DNA of 64,000 nucleotides from Achromobacter deleyi. Its GTDB lineage: Bacteria > Pseudomonadota > Gammaproteobacteria > Burkholderiales > Burkholderiaceae_B. Positions 8,825 through 18,174 of this stretch are shown one piece after another. Position 1 is the first letter of the stretch. Every line of letters starts with the position of its first letter. The notes below the pieces were generated by a model. It saw only the letters and a program-made list of their open reading frames with translations. It did not search any database and had not been told where the DNA came from. Position numbers and translations under genes: made by a program. The stretch covers positions 6,510,001 through 6,574,000 of the forward strand of contig NZ_CP065997.1 of assembly GCF_016127315.1 (NCBI RefSeq). Reading direction: 5' to 3'.

Positions 8825-11355
8825 CAGGTTTCTCTCAGGGTGACCAGCGGCGGGGTGCGCAGCACGCCACGCAGCGCCAGCGCGCCACCGGCCCAGGCGC
8901 CGAGCATACCCGCGCCCACCCCTACCAGCCAGGGCCAAAGGCTGAGGGTAATGGTGAAATCGAAAACCTGGGTTGATAAAACCCAAGCGATCGCGCTGGC
9001 GCCGGCCGCCGCCAGCAGGCCGGCCAGGCCGCCAACCGCCCACAGTTCGATGCGCTGCGAGCGCGCCAGCTGGCTGCGGGTGGCGCCCAGGGCGCGCAGC
9101 ACCGCGGCTTCGCGCATGCGCTCGTCGCGGGTGGCGGTCAGCGCGGCCGACAGCACCAGCACGCCGGCCGCCAGGGTGAACAGGAACAGCAGCTGCACCG
9201 CGCGGCCGACCTCGTTGAGCACCGACTGCAACTGTTGCAGGATGGCGCCCACGTCGAACACAGTCAGGTTCGGGAACTGCCGCACCAGCGCGGGCAGCAC
9301 CTGGGCCTTTTCCGGCGGCAGGTAGAAGGATGTGATCCAGCTTTGCGGCATGTCGGCCAGGGTATCAGGCGTCAGGATGGCGAAAAAATTGACGCGCATC
9401 GTATCCCAATCCACCCGCCGGGTGCTCGACACGGCCACCTCGAACTGCTGGCCGGCCACGTCGAAGGTCATCTTGTCGCCCAGCTTGATGCCCAGGGTCT
9501 TGGCCAGGCCCGACTCCAGCGACACCTCGGCCGAGCCCGGCTTGAGCCAGCGCCCTTCCTCGATGCGATTGGACGACGGCATCTGCTCGCCATAGGACAG
9601 GTTGAATTCCCGGTCCACCAGGCGCTTGGCGCGCGGCTCCTCGTAGTCGTCCGGCCCCACCGGCTTGCCGTTGACCGCGATCAGGCGGCCGCGCACCATC
9701 GGCGACAGCACGATCTGGCCCAGCCCCTCTCGGGTCAGCGCGTCGGTCACGGCCTGGCGCTGGTCGGGCTGCACATTGATGAGGAAACGGTTGGGCGCGT
9801 CCGGCGGCAGCGTGCGCTGCCAGCCCTGGATCAGGTCGGTGCGGGTCATCGCCAACAGCAGCAGGGCCATCAGGCCCACCGCCAGCGCGCACACCTGGGT
9901 GATGGTGGCGGCGCGCCGGCGCACCACGCCGGCCAGCGCGAACCGCAGCGCCGGCAGGCCGGCGGCCAGGCCGCGCAGGCGCGCCAGGCCCAGGATGCAG
10001 AGCCACGCCACCAGCGCGAACAACGCGAAGGCTCCCAGGAACCCGCCCGCCACCACGCCGCCCAGTTTGGCATCGCCGGCGAACCACCAGATCAGCAGCG
10101 CGAAGCCGACGGCGCCGACGCCGTAGCCGAGCGCGCTGCGGGCGCTGATGACGTCGGCGTCGCGCCGCAGCACCCGCGCCGGCGGCACGTGCCGCAACTG
10201 CGCCAGGGCCGGCAGGGCAAAGCCCAGCAACAGCAAGAGGCCGGTCAGCAGCCCCTGCAGGGCCGGGATGGCCGAGGGCGCGGGCAGGGTCGTGTCGATC
10301 AGCGTGCCCAGCAGCATCACCAGCACCTGGTGCACCGCGTAGCCCAGCAGGCAACCGGCGGCCGAGGCGAACAGCCCGACCAGCGCGAATTCCAGGGTCA
10401 GCATGCGCGAAACCTGCGACTGCACCGCCCCCAGGCAGCGCATCACGGCGATGCCGTCGCGGTGCCGCGTCATGTAGCGGCCGGCCGCCAGCGCCACCGC
10501 CACCGCCGAGATCAGCACCGCCAGCAGCGCCACCAGCGACAGGAAGCGCTGCGCACGGTCCAGGGTGCGGCGCACTTCGGGCCGGCCCGATTCCAGCGTG
10601 GCGACCTTCTGGCCGCGCTTGAGGTTCTGGCCGAGCCAGGCCGAATAGTTGGCCACCGCATCCGGCTGGCCGGCCACCAGCAGGGCGTAGCCGATGCGGC
10701 TGCCGGGCGCGATCAGCCCGGTGGCCGGCAGGTCGCTGGCGCGCAGCATCACCCGCGGCGCGACGTTGACGAACTGCATGCCGCGGTCCGGCTCATAGGT
10801 GATGACCCGGTCGATGCGCAGGTGGGCGTCGCCCACGTTCAGGGTGTCGCCCACTTTCAGGCCCAGCAGCGACAGCAACTGGCCGTCGACCCAGACCGCG
10901 CCCTCGGGCGGGATGTCGCGGGTGGCGCCGTCGGGGCTGAAGGGTGCGTCGGTCACCCGCAGGGCGCCGCGCAGCGGGTAGCCCGGCTCGACCGCCTTCA
11001 GGGCGGCCAGCTGGGCGCCGTCGCCGGCGCTGACCATGGACGGGAACTGCCAGGTGCTGGAGACTTCCAGGCCCCGCTCGCGCGCCTGGTCCAGGAAGGC
11101 CGCGGGCACGGGCTCGTCGGCGTCCAGCACCAGGTCGGCGCCCAGCATCTGCCCGGCGTCGCGCTCCAGCGCCCGGCTGACGCGGTCGGCCAGGAAGCCG
11201 ACGCTGGTGACGGCGGCCACCGCCACCACCAGGGCCAGCACCAGCAGCCGCAGCTCGCCGGCGCGGGCGTCGCGCATCATCATGCGGGCGCCCAGCGCCA
11301 GGGTGGTCCAAAAGCCGGGGCGCCTGGCCCGTGAGACATCAGGGAAATCCATCAT
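8824..11355 (-). CDS. FtsX-like ABC transporter permease (YbbP family)
   Basis: Large inner-membrane protein, 843 residues, with two FtsX-like permease units. One N-terminal helix (about 35-58) is followed by a periplasmic domain of about 220 residues, a cluster of helices (about 265-490), a second periplasmic domain and a last helix group (about 715-830). YbbP homologues usually sit beside a YbbA ATPase and the TesA esterase; neither is present here. The substrate is unknown, though lipoprotein or toxic-lipid export is often proposed. It is divergent from the TRAP operon and leads the overlapping set with globin and kdkA. Confidence 0.85.
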   Translation of the reverse strand: MMDFPDVSRARRPGFWTTLALGARMMMRDARAGELRLLVLALVVAVAAVTSVGFLADRVSRALERDAGQMLGADLVLDADEPVPAAFLDQARERGLEVSSTWQFPSMVSAGDGAQLAALKAVEPGYPLRGALRVTDAPFSPDGATRDIPPEGAVWVDGQLLSLLGLKVGDTLNVGDAHLRIDRVITYEPDRGMQFVNVAPRVMLRASDLPATGLIAPGSRIGYALLVAGQPDAVANYSAWLGQNLKRGQKVATLESGRPEVRRTLDRAQRFLSLVALLAVLISAVAVALAAGRYMTRHRDGIAVMRCLGAVQSQVSRMLTLEFALVGLFASAAGCLLGYAVHQVLVMLLGTLIDTTLPAPSAIPALQGLLTGLLLLLGFALPALAQLRHVPPARVLRRDADVISARSALGYGVGAVGFALLIWWFAGDAKLGGVVAGGFLGAFALFALVAWLCILGLARLRGLAAGLPALRFALAGVVRRRAATITQVCALAVGLMALLLLAMTRTDLIQGWQRTLPPDAPNRFLINVQPDQRQAVTDALTREGLGQIVLSPMVRGRLIAVNGKPVGPDDYEEPRAKRLVDREFNLSYGEQMPSSNRIEEGRWLKPGSAEVSLESGLAKTLGIKLGDKMTFDVAGQQFEVAVSSTRRVDWDTMRVNFFAILTPDTLADMPQSWITSFYLPPEKAQVLPALVRQFPNLTVFDVGAILQQLQSVLNEVGRAVQLLFLFTLAAGVLVLSAALTATRDERMREAAVLRALGATRSQLARSQRIELWAVGGLAGLLAAAGASAIAWVLSTQVFDFTITLSLWPWLVGVGAGMLGAWAGGALALRGVLRTPPLVTLRET

Positions 11356-11468
11356 CTGCCAATGTTAACCAACGGCCGGAATGGGGGCCGAATCCCGCTA
11401 TCATGCGCGAAGCGCCTTGCGGCGCCGCACGCCCACTGCAAAAAAATACCGAATCCCTGGAGAAGACA

Positions 11469-12443
11469 ATGCGTAAATCCTGGCTCGCGGCCACGATCCT
11501 TGCCGCCTGCGCGGTCGCCGCGCCCCTGGCCGCCTCGGCCCAGACTCCCCTGAAGATGGCCTATGCCCTGTCCACCTCGTCGCACTACGGCGCCGGCGCC
11601 GACGCCCTGGCCAAGTCGATCGAGGCGTCCAGCAACGGCAAGTACAAGGTACAGCAATTCGCCAACAGCGCGCTGGGCGGTGAACGCGAAGTAATCGAAG
11701 GCCTGCAGATCGGCACCATCGACCTGGCCATCGTCTCGACCGGCGCCACCCTGAACTTCGTGCCCGAGACCGGCGTCTTCGACATCCCCTTCCTGCTGCG
11801 CGACCTGCAACACGCGCGCAACGTGCTGGACAGCAAGATCGGACAGGATATGCTGGCAAAGTTCCCCAGCCGCGGCATCATCGCGCTGGCCTGGGGCGAG
11901 CAGGGCTTCCGCCACTTGACCAACAACGTGCGCCCGGTCAAGACGCCGGCCGACGCCAAGGGCCTGAAGATCCGCACCACGGAAAACCCGATCCACATCA
12001 CCGCCTTCCGCCAGATCGGCATCCTGCCGACCCCGATGGCCTGGCCGGAAGTGGCCACCGCCCTGCAGCAGGGCACCATCGACGGCCAGGAAAACCCGCT
12101 GTCGGTCATCACCTCGGCCAAGCTGTCGCAGATGCAGAAGTACCTGGCGCTGACCGGCCACGTCTACGGCCCGGCGCTGGTGCTGATGTCGTCCAACGTC
12201 TATGACGGCCTGTCGGCCGACGACAAGGCCAAGTTCGACAAGGCCGGCAAGGAATCGGCCCTGGCCATGCGCGCCTACGTCGACAACATCGAGAAGACCG
12301 GCGTCGAGCAGCTCAAGAAGGAAGGCATGCAGGTCTCCGAAGTCGACCGCGCCGCCTTCGCCGCCGCCGTCGAGCCGGCCTACCCCGAGTACTACAAGAA
12401 GTTCAACAAGAAGCTGATCGAGTCGATCCGCGACACCAAGTAA
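11469..12443 (+). CDS. TRAP transporter solute-binding protein (DctP family)
   Basis: Periplasmic binding protein of a TRAP transporter for an organic acid, 324 residues. The signal peptide (MRKSWLAATILAACAVAAPL, cleavage probably after ASA) is followed by typical DctP stretches: ALGGEREVIEGLQIGTIDLA, LKIRTTENPIH and TALQQGTIDGQENP. The arginine in KIRTTE is at the place where the family contacts a substrate carboxylate. The ATG at 11469 has GGAG about 9 bases upstream. It leads the operon DctP-DctQ-DctM. The ligand cannot be read from the sequence. Confidence 0.92.
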   Translation: MRKSWLAATILAACAVAAPLAASAQTPLKMAYALSTSSHYGAGADALAKSIEASSNGKYKVQQFANSALGGEREVIEGLQIGTIDLAIVSTGATLNFVPETGVFDIPFLLRDLQHARNVLDSKIGQDMLAKFPSRGIIALAWGEQGFRHLTNNVRPVKTPADAKGLKIRTTENPIHITAFRQIGILPTPMAWPEVATALQQGTIDGQENPLSVITSAKLSQMQKYLALTGHVYGPALVLMSSNVYDGLSADDKAKFDKAGKESALAMRAYVDNIEKTGVEQLKKEGMQVSEVDRAAFAAAVEPAYPEYYKKFNKKLIESIRDTK

Positions 12444-12538
12444 GCGCAAGGCCGGCACGGCCACCGGCGGCGGGCGGAAGCGGTTTCCGCCCGCCGCCCT
12501 GCCCTCGCGCGTCCTGTTCTCCGCCCCTGGAAATCCTC

Positions 12539-13039
12539 ATGCGTCTGCTCTGCGCCTTCGACCGCGTCCTGTTCAAACTGGTGTCGGTCATCGCCCAACT
12601 CCTGCTGGTGGCCGCCGCGGCCGCCGCCTTCTACCAGGTCATCGCCCGCTTCGTGCTGCATTCGCCCGCCGACTGGAGCGAGGTGCTGACCCGCGCCCTG
12701 CTGATCTGGACGGTGCTGCTGGGCGTGGCCCTGGCCTTCCGCCACGGCGCCATGATCAGCGTCGAACTGCTGCGCAACCTGCTGGGCGGCATGCGCCGCC
12801 GCATCCTGGAAGCCGTCATCGGCCTGGTCTGCGCCGGCTTTCTCGGCTTCATCGCCTGGATCGGCGGCCAGATGACCTACCGCGTGCGTTTCCAGAACGT
12901 GCCCAGCCTGGACATCTCGATTTCCTGGATCTACCTGGCGATCCCGGTGGGCGCGACGCTCGCCGCCATCGCCGTGCTGGCGCGCTGGTGCGCCGGCGAA
13001 GAAGAAGACGTCCCCGTGCGCAACGACGCGCAAGGTTGA
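12539..13039 (+). CDS. TRAP transporter small permease (DctQ family)
   Basis: Four-helix membrane subunit, 166 residues, that joins the large permease. Typical features are FYQVIARFVLHSPADWSEVLTR near the start, followed by the VLLGVALAFRHGAMISVE region. It starts 95 bases after the binding-protein stop, and the large permease begins 34 bases after its own stop, so the three are probably one transcript. Confidence 0.9.
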   Translation: MRLLCAFDRVLFKLVSVIAQLLLVAAAAAAFYQVIARFVLHSPADWSEVLTRALLIWTVLLGVALAFRHGAMISVELLRNLLGGMRRRILEAVIGLVCAGFLGFIAWIGGQMTYRVRFQNVPSLDISISWIYLAIPVGATLAAIAVLARWCAGEEEDVPVRNDAQG

Positions 13040-13073
13040 GCCCCCGCCCCGAATCCAAGCAGCCGATATCGCC

Positions 13074-14351
13074 ATGTCCCAATTAATGATTGTCTCGATG
13101 CTGATTTTCTTCGGGCTGTCCGTGCCGGTCGCCGTGTCGATCGGGCTGGCCAGCCTGGCGGGGGTCGGCGCCGCCAACCTGCCCTGGCTGGTGGTGGCCC
13201 AGCAGTTGTTCGCCGCGCTGGACAAGTACCCGCTGGTCGCCATTCCGTTCTTCATCCTGGCCGGCAACCTGATGGAAGCCGGCGGCATCTCAGAACGCAT
13301 GGTGGAGTTCGCCAAGAGCGTGGTCGGCGGCATCCAGGGCGGTCTGGCCTGCACCTGCGTGCTGACTTGCATGATCTTCGCCGCGGTCGCCGGCTCCAGC
13401 GTCGCCACCACCTTCGCGGTGGGCGCCATCCTGATCCCGGCCATGATCCGCCACGGCTATCCCGCGCCCTTCGCCGCGTCATTGCAGGCCAGCGCGGCCG
13501 AGCTGGGCGTGATCATCCCGCCGTCGATCCCGATGATCCTGTTCGCGGTGTCCACCGACACCTCCACCGGCGAGCTGTTCATCGCCGGCGTGATGCCCGG
13601 CATCCTGATCGGCGTGGCGCTCATGTTCTACGTCTGGTTCTACGCCAAGCGCAACAACCTGGGCAAGCGCGACGGCGAAGGCCGCCTGCCGCTGTGGCCG
13701 GCCTTCAAGCGCGCCTGGCTGGCGCTGATGATGCCGGTCATCATCCTGGGCGGCATCTACGGCGGCGTCTTCACCCCGACCGAGGCCTCGGTGGTGGCGG
13801 TGATGTACGCGGTGGTGGTGGGCAAGTTCGTCTACCGCCGCCTGAGCTTCAAGCAACTGTCGGACACGCTGCACAAGTCGGTGGTGTCGACGGCCGTGAT
13901 CATGTTCGTGATCGCCAACGCCGGCGTCTTCAGCTTCCTGCTGAACCGCGCCGGCATCCCCGACGCGCTGGGCGTGTGGCTGGCGCAGCTGTTCGACACC
14001 CAGTTCTCGTTCCTGATGGGCGTGAACCTGGCGCTGTTCGTGATCGGCATGTTCATCGAGACCTCGGCCTCGATCGTGGTGCTGGCCCCGCTGCTGCTGC
14101 CGGTGGCGCTGAAGTTCGGGGTGGACCCGGTGCACTTCGGCATCATCATGGTGGTCAACCTGGCCCTGGGCATGATCACGCCGCCGTTCGGGGTGAATCT
14201 TTTTGCCGCTTGCGCGGTGGCCAAGTTGCCGCTGGAGCGGTTGATCAAGCCGTTGATCCCGTTCGTGGGGGTGGTGATCGTTTGCCTGATGGTGATCACG
14301 TATTGGCCCGGACTGTCGCTCGGGCTGCGCGATCTGGTCTACGCGAAGTAG
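13074..14351 (+). CDS. TRAP transporter large permease (DctM family)
   Basis: The 425-residue transport subunit, with about 12 membrane helices. DctM hallmarks are VAIPFFILAGNLMEAGG, AVAGSSVATTFAVGAI, ELGVIIPPSIPMI, GGVFTPTEAS and NLALGMITPPFGVNLF. Together with the two preceding proteins it drives sodium- or proton-coupled import of an organic acid. The gene is followed by a GC-rich inverted repeat (about 14362-14391, no T run) and by a shared hairpin at 14482-14506. Confidence 0.94.
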   Translation: MSQLMIVSMLIFFGLSVPVAVSIGLASLAGVGAANLPWLVVAQQLFAALDKYPLVAIPFFILAGNLMEAGGISERMVEFAKSVVGGIQGGLACTCVLTCMIFAAVAGSSVATTFAVGAILIPAMIRHGYPAPFAASLQASAAELGVIIPPSIPMILFAVSTDTSTGELFIAGVMPGILIGVALMFYVWFYAKRNNLGKRDGEGRLPLWPAFKRAWLALMMPVIILGGIYGGVFTPTEASVVAVMYAVVVGKFVYRRLSFKQLSDTLHKSVVSTAVIMFVIANAGVFSFLLNRAGIPDALGVWLAQLFDTQFSFLMGVNLALFVIGMFIETSASIVVLAPLLLPVALKFGVDPVHFGIIMVVNLALGMITPPFGVNLFAACAVAKLPLERLIKPLIPFVGVVIVCLMVITYWPGLSLGLRDLVYAK

Positions 14352-14481
14352 CGCGCCTGCCCGCCGCCGCAGGGGTCGCCCCTGCCGGCGGCTGGGGCGC
14401 AGGCGCGCCGCCCCGCGCGGCACGCGGGTAGGAGCCGCCCCGCCCCTGGCCGCAGGGGCGCGCTGTCACAAGCCTGAAAGA

Positions 14482-14506
14482 CAAAGCGCCCGGTTCGGGC
14501 GCTTTG
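14482..14506. terminator. Hairpin between convergent dctM and DUF3579 genes
   Basis: A perfect 10-bp stem (14482-14491 with 14497-14506) and a 5-base loop between two convergent genes. Both flanks have only short T-rich runs. A bidirectional terminator is the simplest reading. Confidence 0.7.
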
Positions 14507-14520
14507 TGGTTTCGGCTTGG

Positions 14521-14811
14521 CTAGATTTCGCGTTCTTCCGTCTTGAGGTGGTTGTCGCGGGCGAAATCCACCACGAACTTGTACGCCAGCGGTTCGAGAT
14601 CGCGCAAGCGCAGGTCGACCACGATGCCGCGCACGCCGTCGATCACGACGGGGAGCACGTAGGGCGAGTAGGTGAGGTGGTTACCCGCACAGCCGGCGGG
14701 CCGGAACTGTGCCATTACGCCGGCGAGCCGCTCCGCCCAGTCGCTGGGGCGAAATCGGCTACCGCTTTCGGTAACGCCATGAATTACGAATTGTCTGACG
14801 CGAGTTGCCAT
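14521..14811 (-). CDS. DUF3579 protein of unknown function
   Basis: A 96-residue protein matching DUF3579, a small family found mainly in betaproteobacteria. Recognisable parts are RQFVIHGVTESGSRFRPSDW at the N-terminus and a C-terminal LAYKFVVDFARDNHL. It has no signal peptide or membrane segment. The function is not known. It is divergent from argD, with 147 bases between the two starts. Confidence 0.8.
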   Translation of the reverse strand: MATRVRQFVIHGVTESGSRFRPSDWAERLAGVMAQFRPAGCAGNHLTYSPYVLPVVIDGVRGIVVDLRLRDLEPLAYKFVVDFARDNHLKTEEREI

Positions 14812-14958
14812 GGATTCTTCACTACGGGACGCCCTTCACTGGGCCGGATCTTCGGCGTGATCAAACATGCGCCCCGCGCCGCGAATTGTATATGATTGAT
14901 CCTTTGCCCTGTCCCGAAAGGCGCTTCGCCCAGGGAAAAATGCCCAGGAGGACCCGTC

Positions 14959-16140
14959 ATGACCTCGCCTCTGGCCAATATCTACGCCCGGTTGCCGGTC
15001 GCGTTCACGCACGGCCAGGGTGTCTGGCTGTGGGACGCGCAGGGCCGCAAGTACCTGGACGCGCTGGCGGGCATCGGCGTCTCCTGTCTGGGCCATGCCC
15101 ATCCCCGGCTGGTCGCCGCCATCGGCGAGCAGGCCGCCCGCGTCATCCACACCTCCAACATCTACGAAATCCCGCAGCAGACTGAGCTGGCCACGCGCCT
15201 GGCGGCGCTGTCCGGCATGCGCGACGTGGTCTTCAACAACAGCGGCTCCGAGGCCAACGAGGCCGCCATCAAGCTGGCGCGCTACTACGCCTACCGGCAC
15301 GGCAACACCCACGCCCACATCATCACCATGGATTCGTCCTGGCACGGGCGCACGCTGGCCACGCTGGCGGCCACCGGCAGCGACAAGGCGCGCAAGGGCT
15401 TCGAGCCCCTGCCCTCGGGCTTCATCCAGGTGCCGTACAACGACGCCGCCGCGATCCGCGCCGCCGGCGACGCCGAGCCGCGCGTCGCCGCCGTGCTGCT
15501 CGAAGCCCTGCAAGGCGAAGGCGGCATCCGTCCCTCTGACGCCGCCTTCCTGCAAGAGGTGCGGCAGCTCTGCACCGAGCGCGGCTGGCTGCTGATGATC
15601 GACGAGGTTCAGTCGGGCATCGGCCGCACCGGCAAGTGGTTCGCCCACCAGTGGGCCGACATCGTGCCGGACGTCATGACCCTGGCCAAGGGCCTGGCCG
15701 GCGGCGTGCCGATCGGCGCGATGCTGGCCGCCGGCCCCGCCGCGGGCATCTTCACCCCCGGCAGCCATGGCACCACCTTCGGCGGCGGCCCGCTGGTCTG
15801 CGCGGCCGGCCTGGCGGTGCTGGACGCGCTGGAATCGGAAAACCTGCTGGACAACGCCCACACCGTGGGCGGCCACCTGCAGGCGCGGCTGGCGGCCGAG
15901 CTGGCCGGCGCGCCGGGCGTGGTCGAGGTGCGCGGACGCGGCCTGATGCTGGGCATCGAGCTGAACCGTCCCTGTGGCGTGCTGGCGCTGCGGGCCCTGG
16001 AAGCGGGCCTGCTGATCAACGTCACCCGCGACCGCGTCATCCGCCTGCTGCCGCCGCTGGTCCTGTCGCGCGCCGAAGCCGACCAGATTGTCGACATCCT
16101 GGTGCCGCTGATTCGACAGTTCCAGGCCGAACATCCATAA
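14959..16140 (+). CDS. argD: Acetylornithine aminotransferase ArgD
   Basis: PLP-dependent class III aminotransferase making N-acetylornithine from N-acetylglutamate semialdehyde in arginine synthesis. Key stretches are FNNSGSEANEAAIKLAR, MDSSWHGRTLATLAATG, IDEVQSGIGRTGK and TLAKGLAGGVPIGAM, which holds the PLP lysine. The product has 393 residues. The start is the ATG at 14959, with AGGAGG 8-10 bases before it; the frame continues 21 codons further upstream but without a better site. argF follows 56 bases later, so they probably share a transcript. Confidence 0.95.
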   Translation: MTSPLANIYARLPVAFTHGQGVWLWDAQGRKYLDALAGIGVSCLGHAHPRLVAAIGEQAARVIHTSNIYEIPQQTELATRLAALSGMRDVVFNNSGSEANEAAIKLARYYAYRHGNTHAHIITMDSSWHGRTLATLAATGSDKARKGFEPLPSGFIQVPYNDAAAIRAAGDAEPRVAAVLLEALQGEGGIRPSDAAFLQEVRQLCTERGWLLMIDEVQSGIGRTGKWFAHQWADIVPDVMTLAKGLAGGVPIGAMLAAGPAAGIFTPGSHGTTFGGGPLVCAAGLAVLDALESENLLDNAHTVGGHLQARLAAELAGAPGVVEVRGRGLMLGIELNRPCGVLALRALEAGLLINVTRDRVIRLLPPLVLSRAEADQIVDILVPLIRQFQAEHP

Positions 16141-16196
16141 TCAACCTCCCGCCCGGGCCACGAGCCCGTCCGGGCCCAATGACCTGCGACATCACC

Positions 16197-17138
16197 ATGA
16201 CTCCTCCCACGACTCAAAACGGCCCCTTGCGGCACTTTCTGCAGTTCAAGGACTTCTCGTCCGCCGAGATCGCCTACGTGCTGGACCGCGCGCGGCTGAT
16301 CAAGGAAAAATTCAAGCGCTACGAACCCCACATGCCGCTGCACGACCGCACGCTGGCGATGGTGTTCGAAAAGGCCAGCACCCGCACCCGCGTCTCGTTC
16401 GAGGCCGGCATGTACCAGATGGGCGGCTCGGTCATCAACCTGACCTCCAATGATTCCCAGCTGGGCCGCTCCGAGCCCATCGAGGACACCGCGCGCGTCA
16501 TCTCGCGCATGGTCGACATCGTCATGATCCGCACGTTCGAGCAGACCCGCATCGAGCGCTTCGCCTCGCACTCGCGCGTGCCGGTGATCAACGGCCTGAC
16601 CAACGAATTCCACCCGTGCCAGATCCTGGCCGACATCTTCACCTACATCGAGCACCGCGGCCCCATCGCCGGCAAGACGGTCGCCTGGGTCGGTGACGCC
16701 AACAACATGGCCTACACCTGGCTGCACGCCGCCGAGATGCTGGGCTTCACGCTGCACGTGTCGACCCCGGCCGGCTACGAGCTCGAAGCCGCCCGCATCG
16801 GCACGCCGTCCGACAAGGTGCTGCGCCAGTTCAAGGACCCGATGCAGGCCTGCCAGGGCGCGCACCTGGTCACCACCGACGTCTGGACCAGCATGGGCTA
16901 CGAGGCCGAGAACGAAGAACGCCGCGCCGCCTTCGCCGACTGGTGCGTCGACGCCGAGATGATGGCTGCCGCCGATCCCCAGGCCGTGTTCATGCACTGC
17001 CTGCCCGCCCACCGCGGCGAGGAAGTCACCGGCGAAGTCATCGACGGCCCGCAGAGCGTGGTCTGGGACGAAGCCGAGAACCGCCTGCACGTGCAGAAGG
17101 CGCTGATGGAGTTCCTGCTGCTGGGCCAGCTCAAGTAA
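16197..17138 (+). CDS. argF: Ornithine carbamoyltransferase ArgF
   Basis: Converts ornithine and carbamoyl phosphate to citrulline. The carbamoyl-phosphate site STRTRVSFE, the HPCQ motif (NEFHPCQILAD), and the ornithine-binding HCLPAHRGEEV near the C-terminus are all present. The ATG at 16197 gives 313 residues. An in-frame ATG at 16179 would add six residues; neither start has a strong ribosome site, which may mean coupling to argD. argG, the next pathway step, is separate at 30.5 kb. Confidence 0.95.
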   Translation: MTPPTTQNGPLRHFLQFKDFSSAEIAYVLDRARLIKEKFKRYEPHMPLHDRTLAMVFEKASTRTRVSFEAGMYQMGGSVINLTSNDSQLGRSEPIEDTARVISRMVDIVMIRTFEQTRIERFASHSRVPVINGLTNEFHPCQILADIFTYIEHRGPIAGKTVAWVGDANNMAYTWLHAAEMLGFTLHVSTPAGYELEAARIGTPSDKVLRQFKDPMQACQGAHLVTTDVWTSMGYEAENEERRAAFADWCVDAEMMAAADPQAVFMHCLPAHRGEEVTGEVIDGPQSVVWDEAENRLHVQKALMEFLLLGQLK

Positions 17139-17153
17139 GCGGCGCGCCCATGG

Positions 17154-17183
17154 AAAAAGCAGCCCCGCGGGGCTGCTTTTTTT
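17154..17183 (+). terminator. Rho-independent terminator after argF
   Basis: GC-rich palindrome (AGCAGCCCC with GGGGCTGCT) flanked by an A run on the left and a run of seven T on the right. It ends the argD-argF transcript. Confidence 0.9.
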
Positions 17184-17262
17184 GTGTCCGTCGCAGGCGG
17201 ACGCGTCGGGCGGACCTGCCTGGCGGACGTATCAGGCAGACCTCTCTCGCGGACGATCAAGC

Positions 17263-18150
17263 TCAAGGCTTGAGCGACTTTTCCCAGCGCACGATGGCAT
17301 CGGCCACCGCCTGCGGCGCTTCCGGCACCAGCGCGTGGCCGGCGCCCGGAATCACCACCACCGACACGCGCTCGCCGAATTCGTCGCGGATCTCGTTGCG
17401 GGTCGATTCGGGCTTGAACAGGTCGGCGCCCGCCTGCAGGTCCAGCAGCGGCTTGCTGCCGCCCGACCACCAGTCCGACTGGCGCGTGGCCTTGCCGGCC
17501 AGGCGCTGGCTCTCGCTGACCTCGGGATACCAGCCGTTGAGCCAGACGCTCGCGTCGTGGCCCGGCGCGAAGAACGCATGCTGGATCGACTTCAGGCGCT
17601 CGGCGTCGGGCAGCGACAGGTCGGCGCTGCGATCGACGTGCTCGCTCAGGCCGGCGGGGTACTTCTTGGCCGCGGCCGCCACGATCACCACGCCGCGCAC
17701 CAGGTCGGGGTGGTCCACGCCCGTGGTGCGCGCCACCCAGTTGCCGAACGCGTGCCCGATCATCACCACCGGCTGCCTGGCGACATCGCGGATCACCGCC
17801 GCCATGTCGTTGCCCAGGTCGTGCAGGGTGATGCCCTTCATCGGCCCGCTGCTGCCGCCGATGCCGCGCGGCTCGGGCCGCAGCACGCGGTAGCCGGCCT
17901 GCGCCAGGCGCGCCGCCAGGTCATCGAAATCCTCCTGGCCGCGGCCGCGCGACGGCAGCAGCACCAGGGCCGGGCCCTGGCCCTGCACCAGCACCTCGAT
18001 GCGGGCGCCGTTGCCCGGCAGCACCGTGACCCGTTCGACCTTGTCGGCCGGCGCCGCGGCGGCCGAAGCCGGCGCGGCCTGCGCCGTCATCGCCACACCC
18101 AGGGCGCTCAACGCCGCGCACAACACCGCCTTCGCCCATCGCTTGCTCAT
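17263..18150 (-). CDS. Exported alpha/beta hydrolase-fold protein lacking the nucleophile serine
   Basis: A 295-residue alpha/beta-hydrolase-fold protein with a Sec signal peptide (about residues 1-25, cleavage near AQA). The fold is marked by GPALVLLPSRGRG, RPEPRGIGGSS and a late histidine in IPGAGHALVPEAP. The nucleophile elbow reads GHAFG, so the expected serine of G-X-S-X-G is alanine. Either the protein is not a classical hydrolase or it uses another residue; I believe related proteins with GHAFG or GHAYG exist, but this needs a search. It is the last gene of a five-gene operon led by an amidohydrolase. Confidence 0.8.
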   Translation of the reverse strand: MSKRWAKAVLCAALSALGVAMTAQAAPASAAAAPADKVERVTVLPGNGARIEVLVQGQGPALVLLPSRGRGQEDFDDLAARLAQAGYRVLRPEPRGIGGSSGPMKGITLHDLGNDMAAVIRDVARQPVVMIGHAFGNWVARTTGVDHPDLVRGVVIVAAAAKKYPAGLSEHVDRSADLSLPDAERLKSIQHAFFAPGHDASVWLNGWYPEVSESQRLAGKATRQSDWWSGGSKPLLDLQAGADLFKPESTRNEIRDEFGERVSVVVIPGAGHALVPEAPQAVADAIVRWEKSLKP

Positions 18151-18174
18151 CGCTGTCTCCCCGTTCTTCCTGGT

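Noticed and set aside
9235..11334. 699-codon plus-strand frame opposite the FtsX-like gene
   Set aside because: Composition is the Gln/His/Arg-rich pattern of an antisense frame in GC-rich DNA; no domain is visible.
14362..14391. GC-rich inverted repeat right after dctM as a terminator
   Set aside because: No T run follows; the hairpin at 14482-14506 is the better shared terminator.
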